DNA of 64,000 bases from NCBI GenBank assembly GCA_008828725.1, contig MEHQ01003923.1, forward strand, positions 124,001-188,000, given 5' to 3'. The stretch comes from Saccharina japonica (Eukaryota; Sar; Phaeophyceae; Laminariales; Laminariaceae). Made by a program: the position numbers and the translations under genes. This document shows, in pieces, positions 58,504 through 64,000 of the stretch. The notes beneath the pieces were generated by a model. The model made no database searches and had not been told where the DNA came from. It saw only the letters and a program-made list of their open reading frames with translations. Positions within the stretch are counted from its first letter, which is position 1, and every line of letters begins with the position of its first letter.

Positions 58504-58891
58504 ACTACTACTGATGCGATTTCCATCGTCAGGATAGACGTATATTTATTTGGTGCATAGCCTTCAGCAACCTCAGGATGCACCGTACGGCGCCGCGTTC
58601 CCCCCCCGCCTTCCTCTTCGCCTCTTGTTTTACCAGTGCACGAAGACGCTGCTTCACCAAGGGCATCTCTGCCCGCTCCCCCTGCCTGCAAGACCGATCC
58701 ACTGGGAGCTGGACGACTCTCTCTCGCTCTACCCCCTCCCACATCTCGTCGTGCTGGCAGACCGAACGGAGCAGTACCGCTGGCTGCTCAGCGACAGCTG
58801 CGCCCTCAACCCTGGATGCTTTCCCAGCGACGCTTCTTTTGTCGTCTATCGTCCAGCCACAAGAACTGTCGAGTTCAGCCACGTCGATTGA
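34131..58891 (+). CDS. POLE2: DNA polymerase epsilon subunit B (POLE2/DPB2), 13 exons
   Basis: This is the second subunit of DNA polymerase epsilon, the leading-strand replicase; it links the catalytic subunit to the CMG helicase and is needed for replication initiation. Exons: 34131-34225, 37254-37478, 37974-38059 (or 38072), 39172-39297, 46474-46584, 47873-47947, 50843-50965, 52257-52316, 53309-53411, 55705-55853, 57257-57346, about 57767-57876, 58637-58891. The protein of roughly 535 residues compares with 527 in human and follows human and Arabidopsis POLE2, as I remember them, from end to end. It has an N-terminal helical domain, the MYRERF block, an OB-fold (EEGKYFLEDL), then the inactive calcineurin-like phosphoesterase domain (AMFVIVSDV, FVLMGNFCSS, FVFVPGPQDPG, HLCPLPL, LNPGCFPSDASFVVYRP). 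Catalytic metal ligands are absent, as is normal for B subunits. Confidence 0.95.
34798..35170. repeat. ~165-bp tandem duplication plus hairpin in POLE2 intron 1
   Basis: tggtatcatacttacgcaca ... tcggcctcgtactcgtat occurs twice (about 34795-34960 and 34961-35130). The second copy is followed by a foldback: cgtatggggttgaccc (35126-35141) pairs with gggtcataccccatacg (35154-35170), 16 pairs with one bulge and a T-rich loop. Confidence 0.85.
35171..37253. other. Rest of POLE2 intron 1
   Basis: A GC-rich block with poly-C/poly-G (35206-35282), otherwise unique-looking sequence. A 97-117-codon frame on each strand around 35.9-36.2 and 36.4-36.9 kb shows no family signature or splice logic. Confidence 0.5.
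37254..37478 (+). CDS. POLE2: POLE2 exon 2
   Basis: Acceptor tttctcag; reads EEDVEEAVQAIIRATKARIE, later VVDVDTVSAVVADLTSREQD and RLYFDPVRNTLL. The human counterpart is LEDKLEKIINAVEKQ ... IPRFVYNSERKKF. Confidence 0.92.
37525..37900. mobile_element. MITE-B relative, probably two partial copies
   Basis: cacgtgctacggtagaggtt near the left and agccaaaaaacggtacagta, cctatcgtagcacgcctcg at the right, with gattttgggtgttaataacc between. It sits between POLE2 exons 2 and 3. Confidence 0.5.
37974..38059 (+). CDS. POLE2: POLE2 exon 3 (3' boundary uncertain)
   Basis: Acceptor ccccccag completes a Leu codon, then NVAFFPSRRVG ... TDYHNTVSIHYG. The plant DPB2 sequence TRHSIHG supports the frame. The gtgagg donor at 38060 gives a phase that does not meet exon 4. 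Ending at 38072 (gtcaga donor) gives the right length by alignment but is still one base off. A tiny exon hidden in the 663-bp gap is an alternative. Confidence 0.7.
38372..39034. other. Assembly gap (663 N) followed by poly-G
   Basis: An N run in POLE2 intron 3, immediately followed by 25 G (39035-39059). Reading frames through it are meaningless. Confidence 1.
39172..39297 (+). CDS. POLE2: POLE2 exon 4
   Basis: Acceptor ctgtaacag; 42 codons, ARMYRERFLMVRQRVHRHHL, then FRPPIIESSRREYIKLSPLD and SL to donor gtgagc. It matches plant ATLYRERFLLLSQRVSR and human MFRERYTILHQRTHRHELF. Its donor side is copied several times in the following intron. Confidence 0.95.
39345..40640. repeat. Direct-repeat unit A1 with GATC arrays, junction copies and a MITE-B
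   Basis: 39345-40640 and 44828-45853 are diverged direct copies (length differences in the GATC arrays). Both contain gatcatctagatcct-type arrays, a MITE-B (about 40111-40400 and 45332-45610) and copies of the POLE2 exon 4 donor junction. Confidence 0.85.
39560..40640 (+). pseudogene. Copies of the POLE2 exon 4 donor junction (first set)
   Basis: 40588-40640 keeps gccgggagtacatgaagctg and ccccgctagactcgttggt, against ccgacgggagtacatcaagc at the real exon, with the donor changed to gtcagt. A shorter copy at 39781-39822 retains ccgctaggctcgctggtgag. A faint one lies at about 39566-39592. Confidence 0.8.
40636..41056. repeat. TACTCGGAGTA palindromic array
   Basis: Dense imperfect repeats of tactcggagtact and ctcgagtactccgag, largely self-complementary. 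The related block at 44655-44815 sits at the other edge of the inverted duplication. It ends at the single N at 41057. Confidence 0.85.
41057..41057. other. Single ambiguous base (N) at the inverted-duplication edge
   Basis: gcagtangccctgaaag: the only isolated N in the window. It falls exactly between the palindromic array and the first base of the inverted arm. Confidence 1.
41835..42425. repeat. ~22-bp tandem array (ctataaggcattccttaacc), left arm
   Basis: About 25 diverged units of ataaggca(t/c)(a/t)ccttaa(a/c)cct; mirrored at 48078-48665. Confidence 0.9.
42556..42630 (-). pseudogene. Antisense duplicate of POLE2 exon 6
   Basis: Mirror of 47873-47947 with intact splice sites and the same translation (HKTEGIFTEHCIVIVEG). 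It is on the opposite strand to POLE2 and cannot contribute to its mRNA in this arrangement. Confidence 0.9.
43038..43313. mobile_element. MITE-B copy (left inverted arm)
   Basis: cgacgcatggtagcttaagg to accgtagcacgtgtc; mirrored at 47203-47466. This pair defines the element's terminal inverted repeats best. Confidence 0.7.
43930..44040 (-). pseudogene. Antisense duplicate of POLE2 exon 5
   Basis: Mirror of 46474-46584 with unchanged protein sequence and splice sites, lying upstream of the real exon 5 in POLE2 intron 4. Confidence 0.9.
44828..45853. repeat. Direct-repeat unit A2 (spacer between inverted arms)
   Basis: The second copy of the block that follows POLE2 exon 4. It ends in a copy of the exon 4 donor junction (45797-45856) with an intact gtgagc donor. 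A shorter junction copy lies at 45067-45106. Confidence 0.85.
46474..46584 (+). CDS. POLE2: POLE2 exon 5
   Basis: Acceptor cattgcag; 37 codons, VGSNDLRWLLGMLTQPEEGK, then YFLEDLVTRLPLDLSNA to gtgaga. It matches human [21 protein letters not shown] ... LDLSKA in the OB-fold. Confidence 0.95.
47873..47947 (+). CDS. POLE2: POLE2 exon 6
   Basis: Acceptor gtcttcag, donor gtacga; HKTEGIFTEHCIVIVEG and RMAAGVFE correspond to human QFHSGLYTEACFVLAEG ... QVFH. Phase 0 to 0. Confidence 0.92.
49000..50570. repeat. Higher-order GATC array (~80-160-bp units)
   Basis: About a dozen units each contain agctcatgtaaccgt, a C-run, cttcatgatctagatctttc, agggcagatagat and a variable number of gatctgtat. The part left of 49445 is mirrored at 41058-41515. 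Confidence 0.9.
50843..50965 (+). CDS. POLE2: POLE2 exon 7
   Basis: Acceptor ggatcag; VAMIGFPPIEAREDSL, GRADLFGTG and MERMAELE to gtgcgc. Plant DPB2 has VTTCGFPPLED ... YDFFGGG ... IKLAELE at the same place. Confidence 0.93.
51720..51930. repeat. (TGT/TGC)n triplet tract
   Basis: An imperfect triplet tract in POLE2 intron 7, open in several frames on both strands. Confidence 0.9.
51985..52245. repeat. GTAACTGCC-type array before POLE2 exon 8
   Basis: Degenerate 9-15-bp units of gccgtaactg/cgtaattac run to within about 10 bp of the exon 8 acceptor. Confidence 0.85.
52257..52316 (+). CDS. POLE2: POLE2 exon 8
   Basis: Acceptor gtctcgcag; 20 codons, AKATDAMFVIVSDVNLEKPQ, to gtgtgc. It matches human NKDAMFVFLSDVWLDQ, the first strand of the inactive phosphoesterase fold. 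Confidence 0.95.
53309..53411 (+). CDS. POLE2: POLE2 exon 9
   Basis: Acceptor cacggcag; VMEKLEALFEGFQYAEPPPH and FVLMGNFCSSPITH, donor gtaaga, one base left over. It matches human VLEKLRIMFAGY ... CFILCGNFSSAP. Confidence 0.95.
53545..53660. repeat. (GATGGT/GAT)n tract
   Basis: A triplet/hexamer tract in POLE2 intron 9. Confidence 0.9.
53886..54190. mobile_element. MITE-B copy
   Basis: catgctagggtagcctgcat at the left, then ctgagggtggtcactggatt, attttggaggaaaataaaag, gggttaaggag and agccaaaaaaaggtatacct. Same left end as the copy at 21826. Confidence 0.65.
54664..55545 (+). mobile_element. Rep-C core and three related units in tandem
   Basis: 54664-54740 is a standard Rep-C core. Around 54912-54995, 55172-55262 and 55440-55545 are variants of the form gtgaaaacc..gacg(t)gctccgtccc, ggatgcgag.gtctacgact, catgcatgacatgagtaca. 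The variant also occurs, reversed or not, near 42790-42900, 47635-47730 and 52470-52560. Confidence 0.6.
55705..55853 (+). CDS. POLE2: POLE2 exon 10
   Basis: Acceptor atcgtcag; two bases join exon 9, then ADSVAQAVGRFDSLCKLILK and AKFVFVPGPQDPGAGDTLPR to gtgagg. Human: LKTLADIICEYP ... [22 protein letters not shown]. Confidence 0.95.
56100..56312. mobile_element. MITE-A-related element
   Basis: gtagtaaatagggcctacgg at the left and ggtcctacttactagtgttt ... tcccccgtaat at the right, with an extra insert. Confidence 0.6.
57257..57346 (+). CDS. POLE2: POLE2 exon 11
   Basis: Acceptor ttgcccag; LPAFFTKSLRENLKHASFAS and NPCRLRFFTQ to gtgaga. It matches human VFTTNPCRIQYCTQ. Confidence 0.95.
57350..57748. 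repeat. 12-bp minisatellite (gtactggtagag) beginning at the exon 11 donor
   Basis: About 32 units with gag/gat/gct variants begin within a few bases of the POLE2 exon 11 splice site. The long open frames on both strands here are due to the period being a multiple of three. Confidence 0.95.
57767..57876 (+). CDS. POLE2: POLE2 exon 12 (5' boundary uncertain)
   Basis: The frame reads GEYVVCTSCRLKKMCCVRKS and SPSPFPLAPN to donor gtgaca at 57877, phase 0. KKMC..V and PN align with human NKMCRNCV ... IPN, and the next exon joins cleanly. No AG sits where the alignment would begin; a shorter exon from 57814 (after actcaag) is the conventional alternative. Confidence 0.65.
57885..58141 (+). mobile_element. 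Long Rep-C element
   Basis: It begins about ten bases after the exon 12 donor with gtttggtacactagatagta and ends gtacg plus a run of 13 C. Full-length match in reverse at 29525-29800. Confidence 0.65.
58637..58891 (+). CDS. POLE2: POLE2 terminal exon
   Basis: Acceptor gttttaccag; CTKTLLHQGHLCPLPLPARP, then LYPLPHLVVLADRTEQY and LNPGCFPSDASFVVYRPATR to TGA at 58889. It matches plant ITHQSHLCPLPL ... LYPTPHTIVLGDKSEQ ... NPGSF closely. Confidence 0.96.
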   Translation, partial: CTKTLLHQGHLCPLPLPARPIHWELDDSLSLYPLPHLVVLADRTEQYRWLLSDSCALNPGCFPSDASFVVYRPATRTVEFSHVD

Positions 58892-58929
58892 GCGGCCGTA
58901 TCGGGTATACGTACAACACCAGGAGGTCT

Positions 58930-59085
58930 TCAAAATGTCACGGGTCGGGTCGGGTCGGGTCGGGTCGGATCGGATCGGATCGGATCGGGTCGGGTCAGGA
59001 GGTCTTCAAAAATTCACGCGTACATTCGGGTCGGGTTAGATGACCTGACCTGACCCGACCCGCGAGTTTTGACCCGACCCGTAAA
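58930..59085. repeat. GGGTC/GGATC pentamer array with self-complementary end
   Basis: gggtcgggtcgggtcgg, then ggatcgg units, then the complementary gacctgacctgacccgaccc. The + and - oriented halves can fold on each other. It starts 40 bp after the POLE2 stop, so it is probably in or near the 3'UTR. Confidence 0.8.
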
Positions 59086-59094
59086 CAGCCCCTC

Positions 59095-59570
59095 ATAAAA
59101 TGTCGGTTTCAGTTTTTCTGTCGGTTAATCCGCCGTATCGTGTAAACGTGACGGTTTCAGTTGTTTTTCCTCGATTTGGCCGTCGTAGTCGTGTATAGGT
59201 ATGACGGTTTCGGTTTTTGCGTCGAACTGGCCGCCGTGCCGCGAATAGGTATACAGGTTTCAGTTTTTTGTGTCAGTTGAGTAGCTGTCAGTGTGACGGT
59301 TTCGTATTTCTTCGTCGATTGGGCCGCTTTCCGTGTAACGGTTTTCAAGTTTTTACATCGAGGGAGTCACCGCGCGTGCAACGGTTTCAGACTGGGTGTC
59401 GTGTCGATTGAGTAGCTGTCCATGTGGCGGTTTCAATCCGACCGTAGCTTTCCGTGTGACAGTTTTATTTTTGACCTCAAATAAGTTGCTGTTCGTTTTA
59501 CGCTACATTTTTGTGCGTTGATTGAGCCACGCCGTGTCACGGTTTCGGTCGTTACAACGATTCAATCATC
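59095..59570. repeat. ~60-70-bp array (gtgacggtttcagtttttcg)
   Basis: Seven or eight diverged units combine (t)gtgacggtttcagtt with gtcgattgagtcgc-like segments. The motif returns once at about 59820-59870 after a GATC block. Confidence 0.75.
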
Positions 59571-60764
59571 GCACAAATAATCGATTCCTAGTTCATGATC
59601 TAGGTCTTTGAGGGCTAATAGATTCCTGATCTGTATGATCTGTATGAACTGTATGATCTAGCTCATGTTGCCGGGTGGGAACGGTATATTCCGCATGATC
59701 TAGGACATGTTTCCTGGGTTGGATATGCACTGTACATGTGCAGATCCTGCCCAACATATCATAACGGCAGTTTAAGGTCGAGATGATCTATCTGTAGATG
59801 GTCTGTCTGATCTGTACGACGTGTACAGCGATTGAGTCGCAGACCATGTGACGGTTTCCGTCGACCGTTTCAGGTGAACGTCGACCGACTTTTTTTTTTT
59901 TGGGGGGGGGGGGGGGGGGTCGATAGGGTCGTTGGGTCGGCCCCCCTTGCGATGGTTTCAGCGCTATTATGTTGACCCTTTTGGTACTTGAAAGGGAAAA
60001 AGAAAAAAAATTAAGAACCAAAACGAGTTTTGCAGCATCGGCTACACTAAGCAGCCCAGCCAGGGTCACAATGCAAGGAGTTGGACGAAGCACGGGCAGT
60101 ATGGTCATGATACCAGCGTGCCTATAAGGTGGTGGCTGGATTGGTGGCTTGGTTGTACGTACAAGACACCTGGGTTTAGGGCTAAGTAAGGAAGAGGTGC
60201 ACCAAATTATTTTCTAGGGTGGTCACTTAAGGAGCTCTAATTTCACCCCCCCCCCCCCCAAAAAAAAAATGGGTTTCGAGAAAAATGATAAAAATGAGAG
60301 TGGAACCCGATGAGCAATCCCATGGCCAGATACACAAAACAGCATATTGCAAAAAAAAAATGGCATGTGTCAAGGAGCCTTTAATACGTCCTTCCAGAAA
60401 ACATTTCAGCCAAAACGTGCTAGATACCCAGTATTATTACGTAGCACGCTTCCCCGAGCAGTTTGCTATCAGCGCGCTCACAAGGTGGTGACTCGGTCTG
60501 GGTTGTTGTTGCGACGCACAACTACTATCAATGTATCGTGTTGTTACTGCTGCTTGACAGTATACGTTTCTCGTTCCGCCGTTTCTTAACTATTTGGAGC
60601 ATTTGAGCACCGTTCCCTACGCCTAACTTAAGATGAGCGGACACAAACGACCCTCAATTATTATTTTTAGAGGGGCTTAGCCCCGAAACACGTTAGTTAC
60701 TCGTACATCAACCAGACACATATATTCCCAAAAAGTGTGTTGGTGTATTCGTGGCAGCTAGACA

Positions 60765-60900
60765 GACAGGCTAAAGCATGCAGTCAGACGAAGAGACAGA
60801 CAGACAAGATGGGACAGACAGGCGGACAGAAAGATAGGCAGGAAGGCTGACAGCCAGACAAGAGAGAGACAGACAGGCGGACAGACAGACAGACATAACC
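60765..60900. repeat. (GACA)n / CAGG variant array
   Basis: Degenerate gacagaca/aggcggacag units. Confidence 0.85.
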
Positions 60901-62134
60901 TGCATTTCAATTTCAGCTACCTCAGCTGACACCGAGGAACTGCTGTTTTTTTGTATTTGTGTGTACTACATTTGATGCACGTGTGTACGCATACATTATC
61001 AACTGCTTGTAGTGCACCGCCAACGATACGCATTGCCGTGCTGTTCCCTAGGTATTCATATCAAGATTGGTTACGTAAGAGACACGGGGATTTTTCTGGA
61101 TTTTTTTGGACTATATAGTAGTGTGGGGAAGTGGCCAAAGAGAACACATAAATGGTCACTTAAAACCCGAAAACATAAGAGCTGGCGCACTGGCAGCCTT
61201 AATCAGGATTGCACCACCAGTATACTGGTCTTGCATCACTAGTACACCGGTCAAGCGAAAACGAGCAACCGCCGAGGGTAGCTCGGGCAATCGGCCCCCT
61301 TGTACATTGATTTCATTTATTTGATGTATGATACCAATCTCTTCTTTCTTTCTTTCTTTACTCGTCACCCGAGATTTCGGCGTTGCTTCGAAAAACAATA
61401 AAACCATAGCGATAGTATAGGGGAGGCGCTTTAAAAACGGCTTTCGCCCGACTGGTATTACCCACCAACACCAGGAACCCAACAAAAACTGCTGTAACAA
61501 AAAAAAAAAATACAAAAATACAACCAATCACCTCTTAACAACGCGACACAAAAAAACACAAGCCACCAATCAATCAATCGATCAATATACATAGGACAAG
61601 GGAAAAATCGGGGGGGGGGACGTTCTGCAGCTAGCTATCTGGCTAGGGACAAACACTTACTATGTTACGATATCATAGGTGGACATATTTTTTTTGTACT
61701 GCTTGCTGCCGCCTATATATGGGCTTTTCCGTACGCGCTGTGTGCCTTTCGCGCTGTTTTATCGGATTACCTCGCCCACATGATTAAATCCGGCGAGACA
61801 TTGATACCGGTACTGCCCAACAACCAAACAACAAAAGCTCCGATATACCAGGCGGACAACAATAAATACGGGCAAAACTAGCAATACGTATATAGTACCA
61901 CCAAAAGCGCAATTAACGCTGAGTTCTGAGCGTGGGATGACATCGAGCGTAGCAGAGCCGGGCGTGCCGTGTGCTCGTGCTTGCTTCCTACCTGGAATAC
62001 TCAAGCGATACTTGCCGACTCTTTCGTGTACCTGCCACCAAGTCCAGCCAGTCGGAATCCGCTACCCGTAAGTTACAAGCTACACCCCGGGGTTTTCCAA
62101 CAATAAAAATAAAAAATCGAAATTTTCCTATTAA

Positions 62135-62345
62135 AAAAAAAATGACCAATAGCAAAACTGCGGGCAAGAAATTTCTTTCTCGCTACACCCGGATTCTCCC
62201 ACCAAATCAGAAATTTCCTTTCGGAAAAATCGACCGATAGAAAAAATTACGGGCAGGAAAATTATTTTCTCGCTACACACCCGAGCGGATTTTCCACCAA
62301 TCAGAAAATTCCTTTCACAAAAAAGAAAAAGAAAAAAAAAGGATG
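62135..62345. repeat. Two tandem ~105-bp units
   Basis: gcgggcaagaaatttctttc ... ccaaatcagaaatttccttt recurs as acgggcaggaaaattatttt ... ccaatcagaaaattcctttc, with a partial third copy at each side. Confidence 0.75.
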
Positions 62346-62744
62346 AATAGGAAAGCTGCGGGCAGAAAGCACCCTTCTCTGGACGAACGCGCGACGGCGA
62401 CTTTGCCGTATATACCATACGCAGTGTACGCTCTACCTTATTTTTGTGCCGTCGTTCAGAGCAACAAAAAACCAAGGGCCTGCTTAGAGTTTAATAGGGT
62501 AGATACTCTGGACGACCCCGGGTAAATAGTATATTACCCGGGTATGGCCAAACACAACCAGGATTGGAACCCAGGTACCCTTCCTACCTAGCGCATATAT
62601 ACCCTACCTAACATACCCTTCAAAGATTTTTACTACGAGTTTATACTACTACTCCTACCACCACCACGTGTAAACGTACGAGGTATGTTACTAATGTGCT
62701 CGTAACCGCTAACACACGTAATCGTACTTTGACCGCCCGCTTCC

Positions 62745-63180
62745 ATCGACCAATCGGAAGCTGGCACCGCTTACATCAACCAATCAAAAGTCAAATCAAA
62801 AGTCAACCAACCAATCAATCAATCAAGATATTAATATATAGAACAATACGAACATTGAATGGAATTGAACCCTCCTTCGCTATCATAGACAAAAAAAACT
62901 ACGTCCGTTCCTTCGTACTCTCGCTCGCTCGCTCGAGTTCCGGGGTTCTACGAAACAACAAACTGCAAATCTATGCCCCCACACGCCTTTACGGCAAAAG
63001 CCTACATGCTAATCACGCAATACCCCCCCCCGTCACGGCCCAAATTTTCGCCATGGAATCGAAACACGCAAGCCTATTCCTCGCTTCAACCGGGCCAAGC
63101 AACCCCCCACTTGGACCAATCAGGACGCACCACTTGGACCAATCAGGACGCACCACTTCGACCAATCAGGACGCAAGGAG
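62745..63180. promoter_or_regulatory. Cluster of CCAATC(A/G) motifs
   Basis: gaccaatcgg, caaccaatcaaaag, accaaccaatcaatc and three 22-bp tandem units containing ggaccaatcagg (63111-63178). CCAAT motifs bind NF-Y in many eukaryotes, but here part of the cluster is just a tandem repeat; a promoter role is inference. Confidence 0.3.
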
Positions 63181-63408
63181 CAACAACCCCGACCGATACG
63201 CCTACCTACCCACCCACCCCCCCACCCACCCACCCACCCAGCGCACAACACACCACCACCAAGACTCCAGTGTAAGTTTAGAACCGCCAACACCACACCC
63301 CGCAGACACACGCCATTCAGCCACATGGAAAACCCTCCGAATAGGGCACCATTCGGAAACCCGTGCCCGCCTGCAATGCATTCCTTCAAAAAAACGCATT
63401 ACAGACTC

Positions 63409-63446
<38 letters not shown>

Positions 63447-64000
63447 TTGGATGACAGAAAAAAAAGGAAAAAAAAGTATAGATCGACTGAAACTACCTGA
63501 GGTATACCACTTGAAATAATCCACCCAAAATATGGGCGAGCGGCGGGGGGGGGGGGGGGGGGGGGGGGGGCGAGGGGTAGGCGCGAGTAATTTCCCCCCG
63601 CACCAAATGGCCATTCCCAGAACGCCCCCCCCTCCCCCCCGCCCCCCCTTCTCCTCCTCTTCTCTTCCCGCCTACTGCGGTGTGCCTGTGTGTGAAGCCT
63701 CTTCGCACTATGAAACCTACCATCAGCCAACAGGAGCATCGCCATTCGAACTCGAGCACCGCATCAGCATCAGCCCTATTAGCCTCTGCACTAGCAATAG
63801 CATCAGCAGCAGCATCCGCGTCAGAATTGGCATTAGCGCTAGCAACTAGCGTCAGCACAAAAGTGTCTGTGCGGCCGCTGCTACAACTGACGAGCACTTG
63901 AGCCCGACGCTCTCTGTGCATGCACAAGTGGAAAGCCGTGACTTAGCCGTGACCTTAATGCAACCTGTCCATAATCGAGCCGGGGAGACAGACGCCAACT

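Larger units (their letters stand above)
59875..64000. other. Right-hand region without recognised gene
   Basis: It contains a poly-T/poly-G tract (59890-59920), a MITE-B relative (about 60185-60450), a GACA array (60765-60900), a tandem of about 105 bp (62135-62345), a cluster of CCAAT-type motifs (62745-63180), a (CCCA)n tract (63205-63240) and long C/G runs (63411-63445, 63545-63570). The Ala/Ser-rich frames at the right end are low-complexity and unsupported. Confidence 0.5.

Noticed and set aside
1..64000. tRNA or rRNA genes
   Set aside because: None of the conserved tRNA arms or rRNA core motifs was recognised on either strand; a tRNA covariance scan was not possible here.

Overview
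This is a eukaryotic nuclear window. Small exons (21-250 bp) are separated by introns of about 0.3-7 kb that are packed with minisatellites and short inverted-repeat transposons. There is no operon structure, and the splice sites are mostly GT-AG. Two conserved eukaryotic genes can be assembled exon by exon by comparing the translations with family members as I remember them. The gene style (long repeat-rich introns, GC-rich codon use in exons, poly-Q/poly-G low-complexity tails) and one fragment resembling a stramenopile/algal membrane-protein family suggest a photosynthetic stramenopile such as a brown alga. I cannot name a species and no search was possible.

Layout. (1) 1107-18140, + strand: the 3' two-thirds of a THO2/THOC2 gene (large subunit of the THO/TREX mRNP-export complex). 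Fifteen exons are visible; the N-terminal exons lie left of the window. The gene ends in three low-complexity exons and is followed by a 12-bp tandem array. (2) About 21.3-31.6 kb, - strand: an unrecognised multi-exon gene. It has a clear first exon (ATG at 31632) and a phase-consistent run of downstream exons that includes a 21-nt microexon. It converges on THO2. A small + strand fragment resembling a TRP-like membrane-protein family lies inside one of its introns. (3) 34131-58891, + strand: an essentially complete gene for DNA polymerase epsilon subunit B (POLE2/DPB2), 13 recognised exons over 24.8 kb. It is divergent from the - strand gene. (4) 58.9-64.0 kb: no recognised gene, only tandem arrays, a transposon copy and a cluster of CCAAT-type motifs near the right end.

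Notable structure. Several introns contain extra, decayed copies of their own exon-intron junctions: THO2 exons 5 and 6, POLE2 exon 4, one - strand exon, and probably the tract before THO2 exon 2. Intron minisatellites here therefore seem to have grown out of splice-site segments. POLE2 intron 4 also contains a nearly perfect inverted duplication of about 3.4-3.6 kb per arm (41058-44.65 kb against 45.85-49.45 kb) that carries antisense copies of POLE2 exons 5 and 6. Its left edge coincides with a single N, so misassembly must be excluded. A 663-bp gap (38372-39034) lies in POLE2 intron 3.

The two recognised genes serve unrelated housekeeping roles (mRNA packaging/export and leading-strand DNA replication); nothing suggests that the three genes form a functional cluster.
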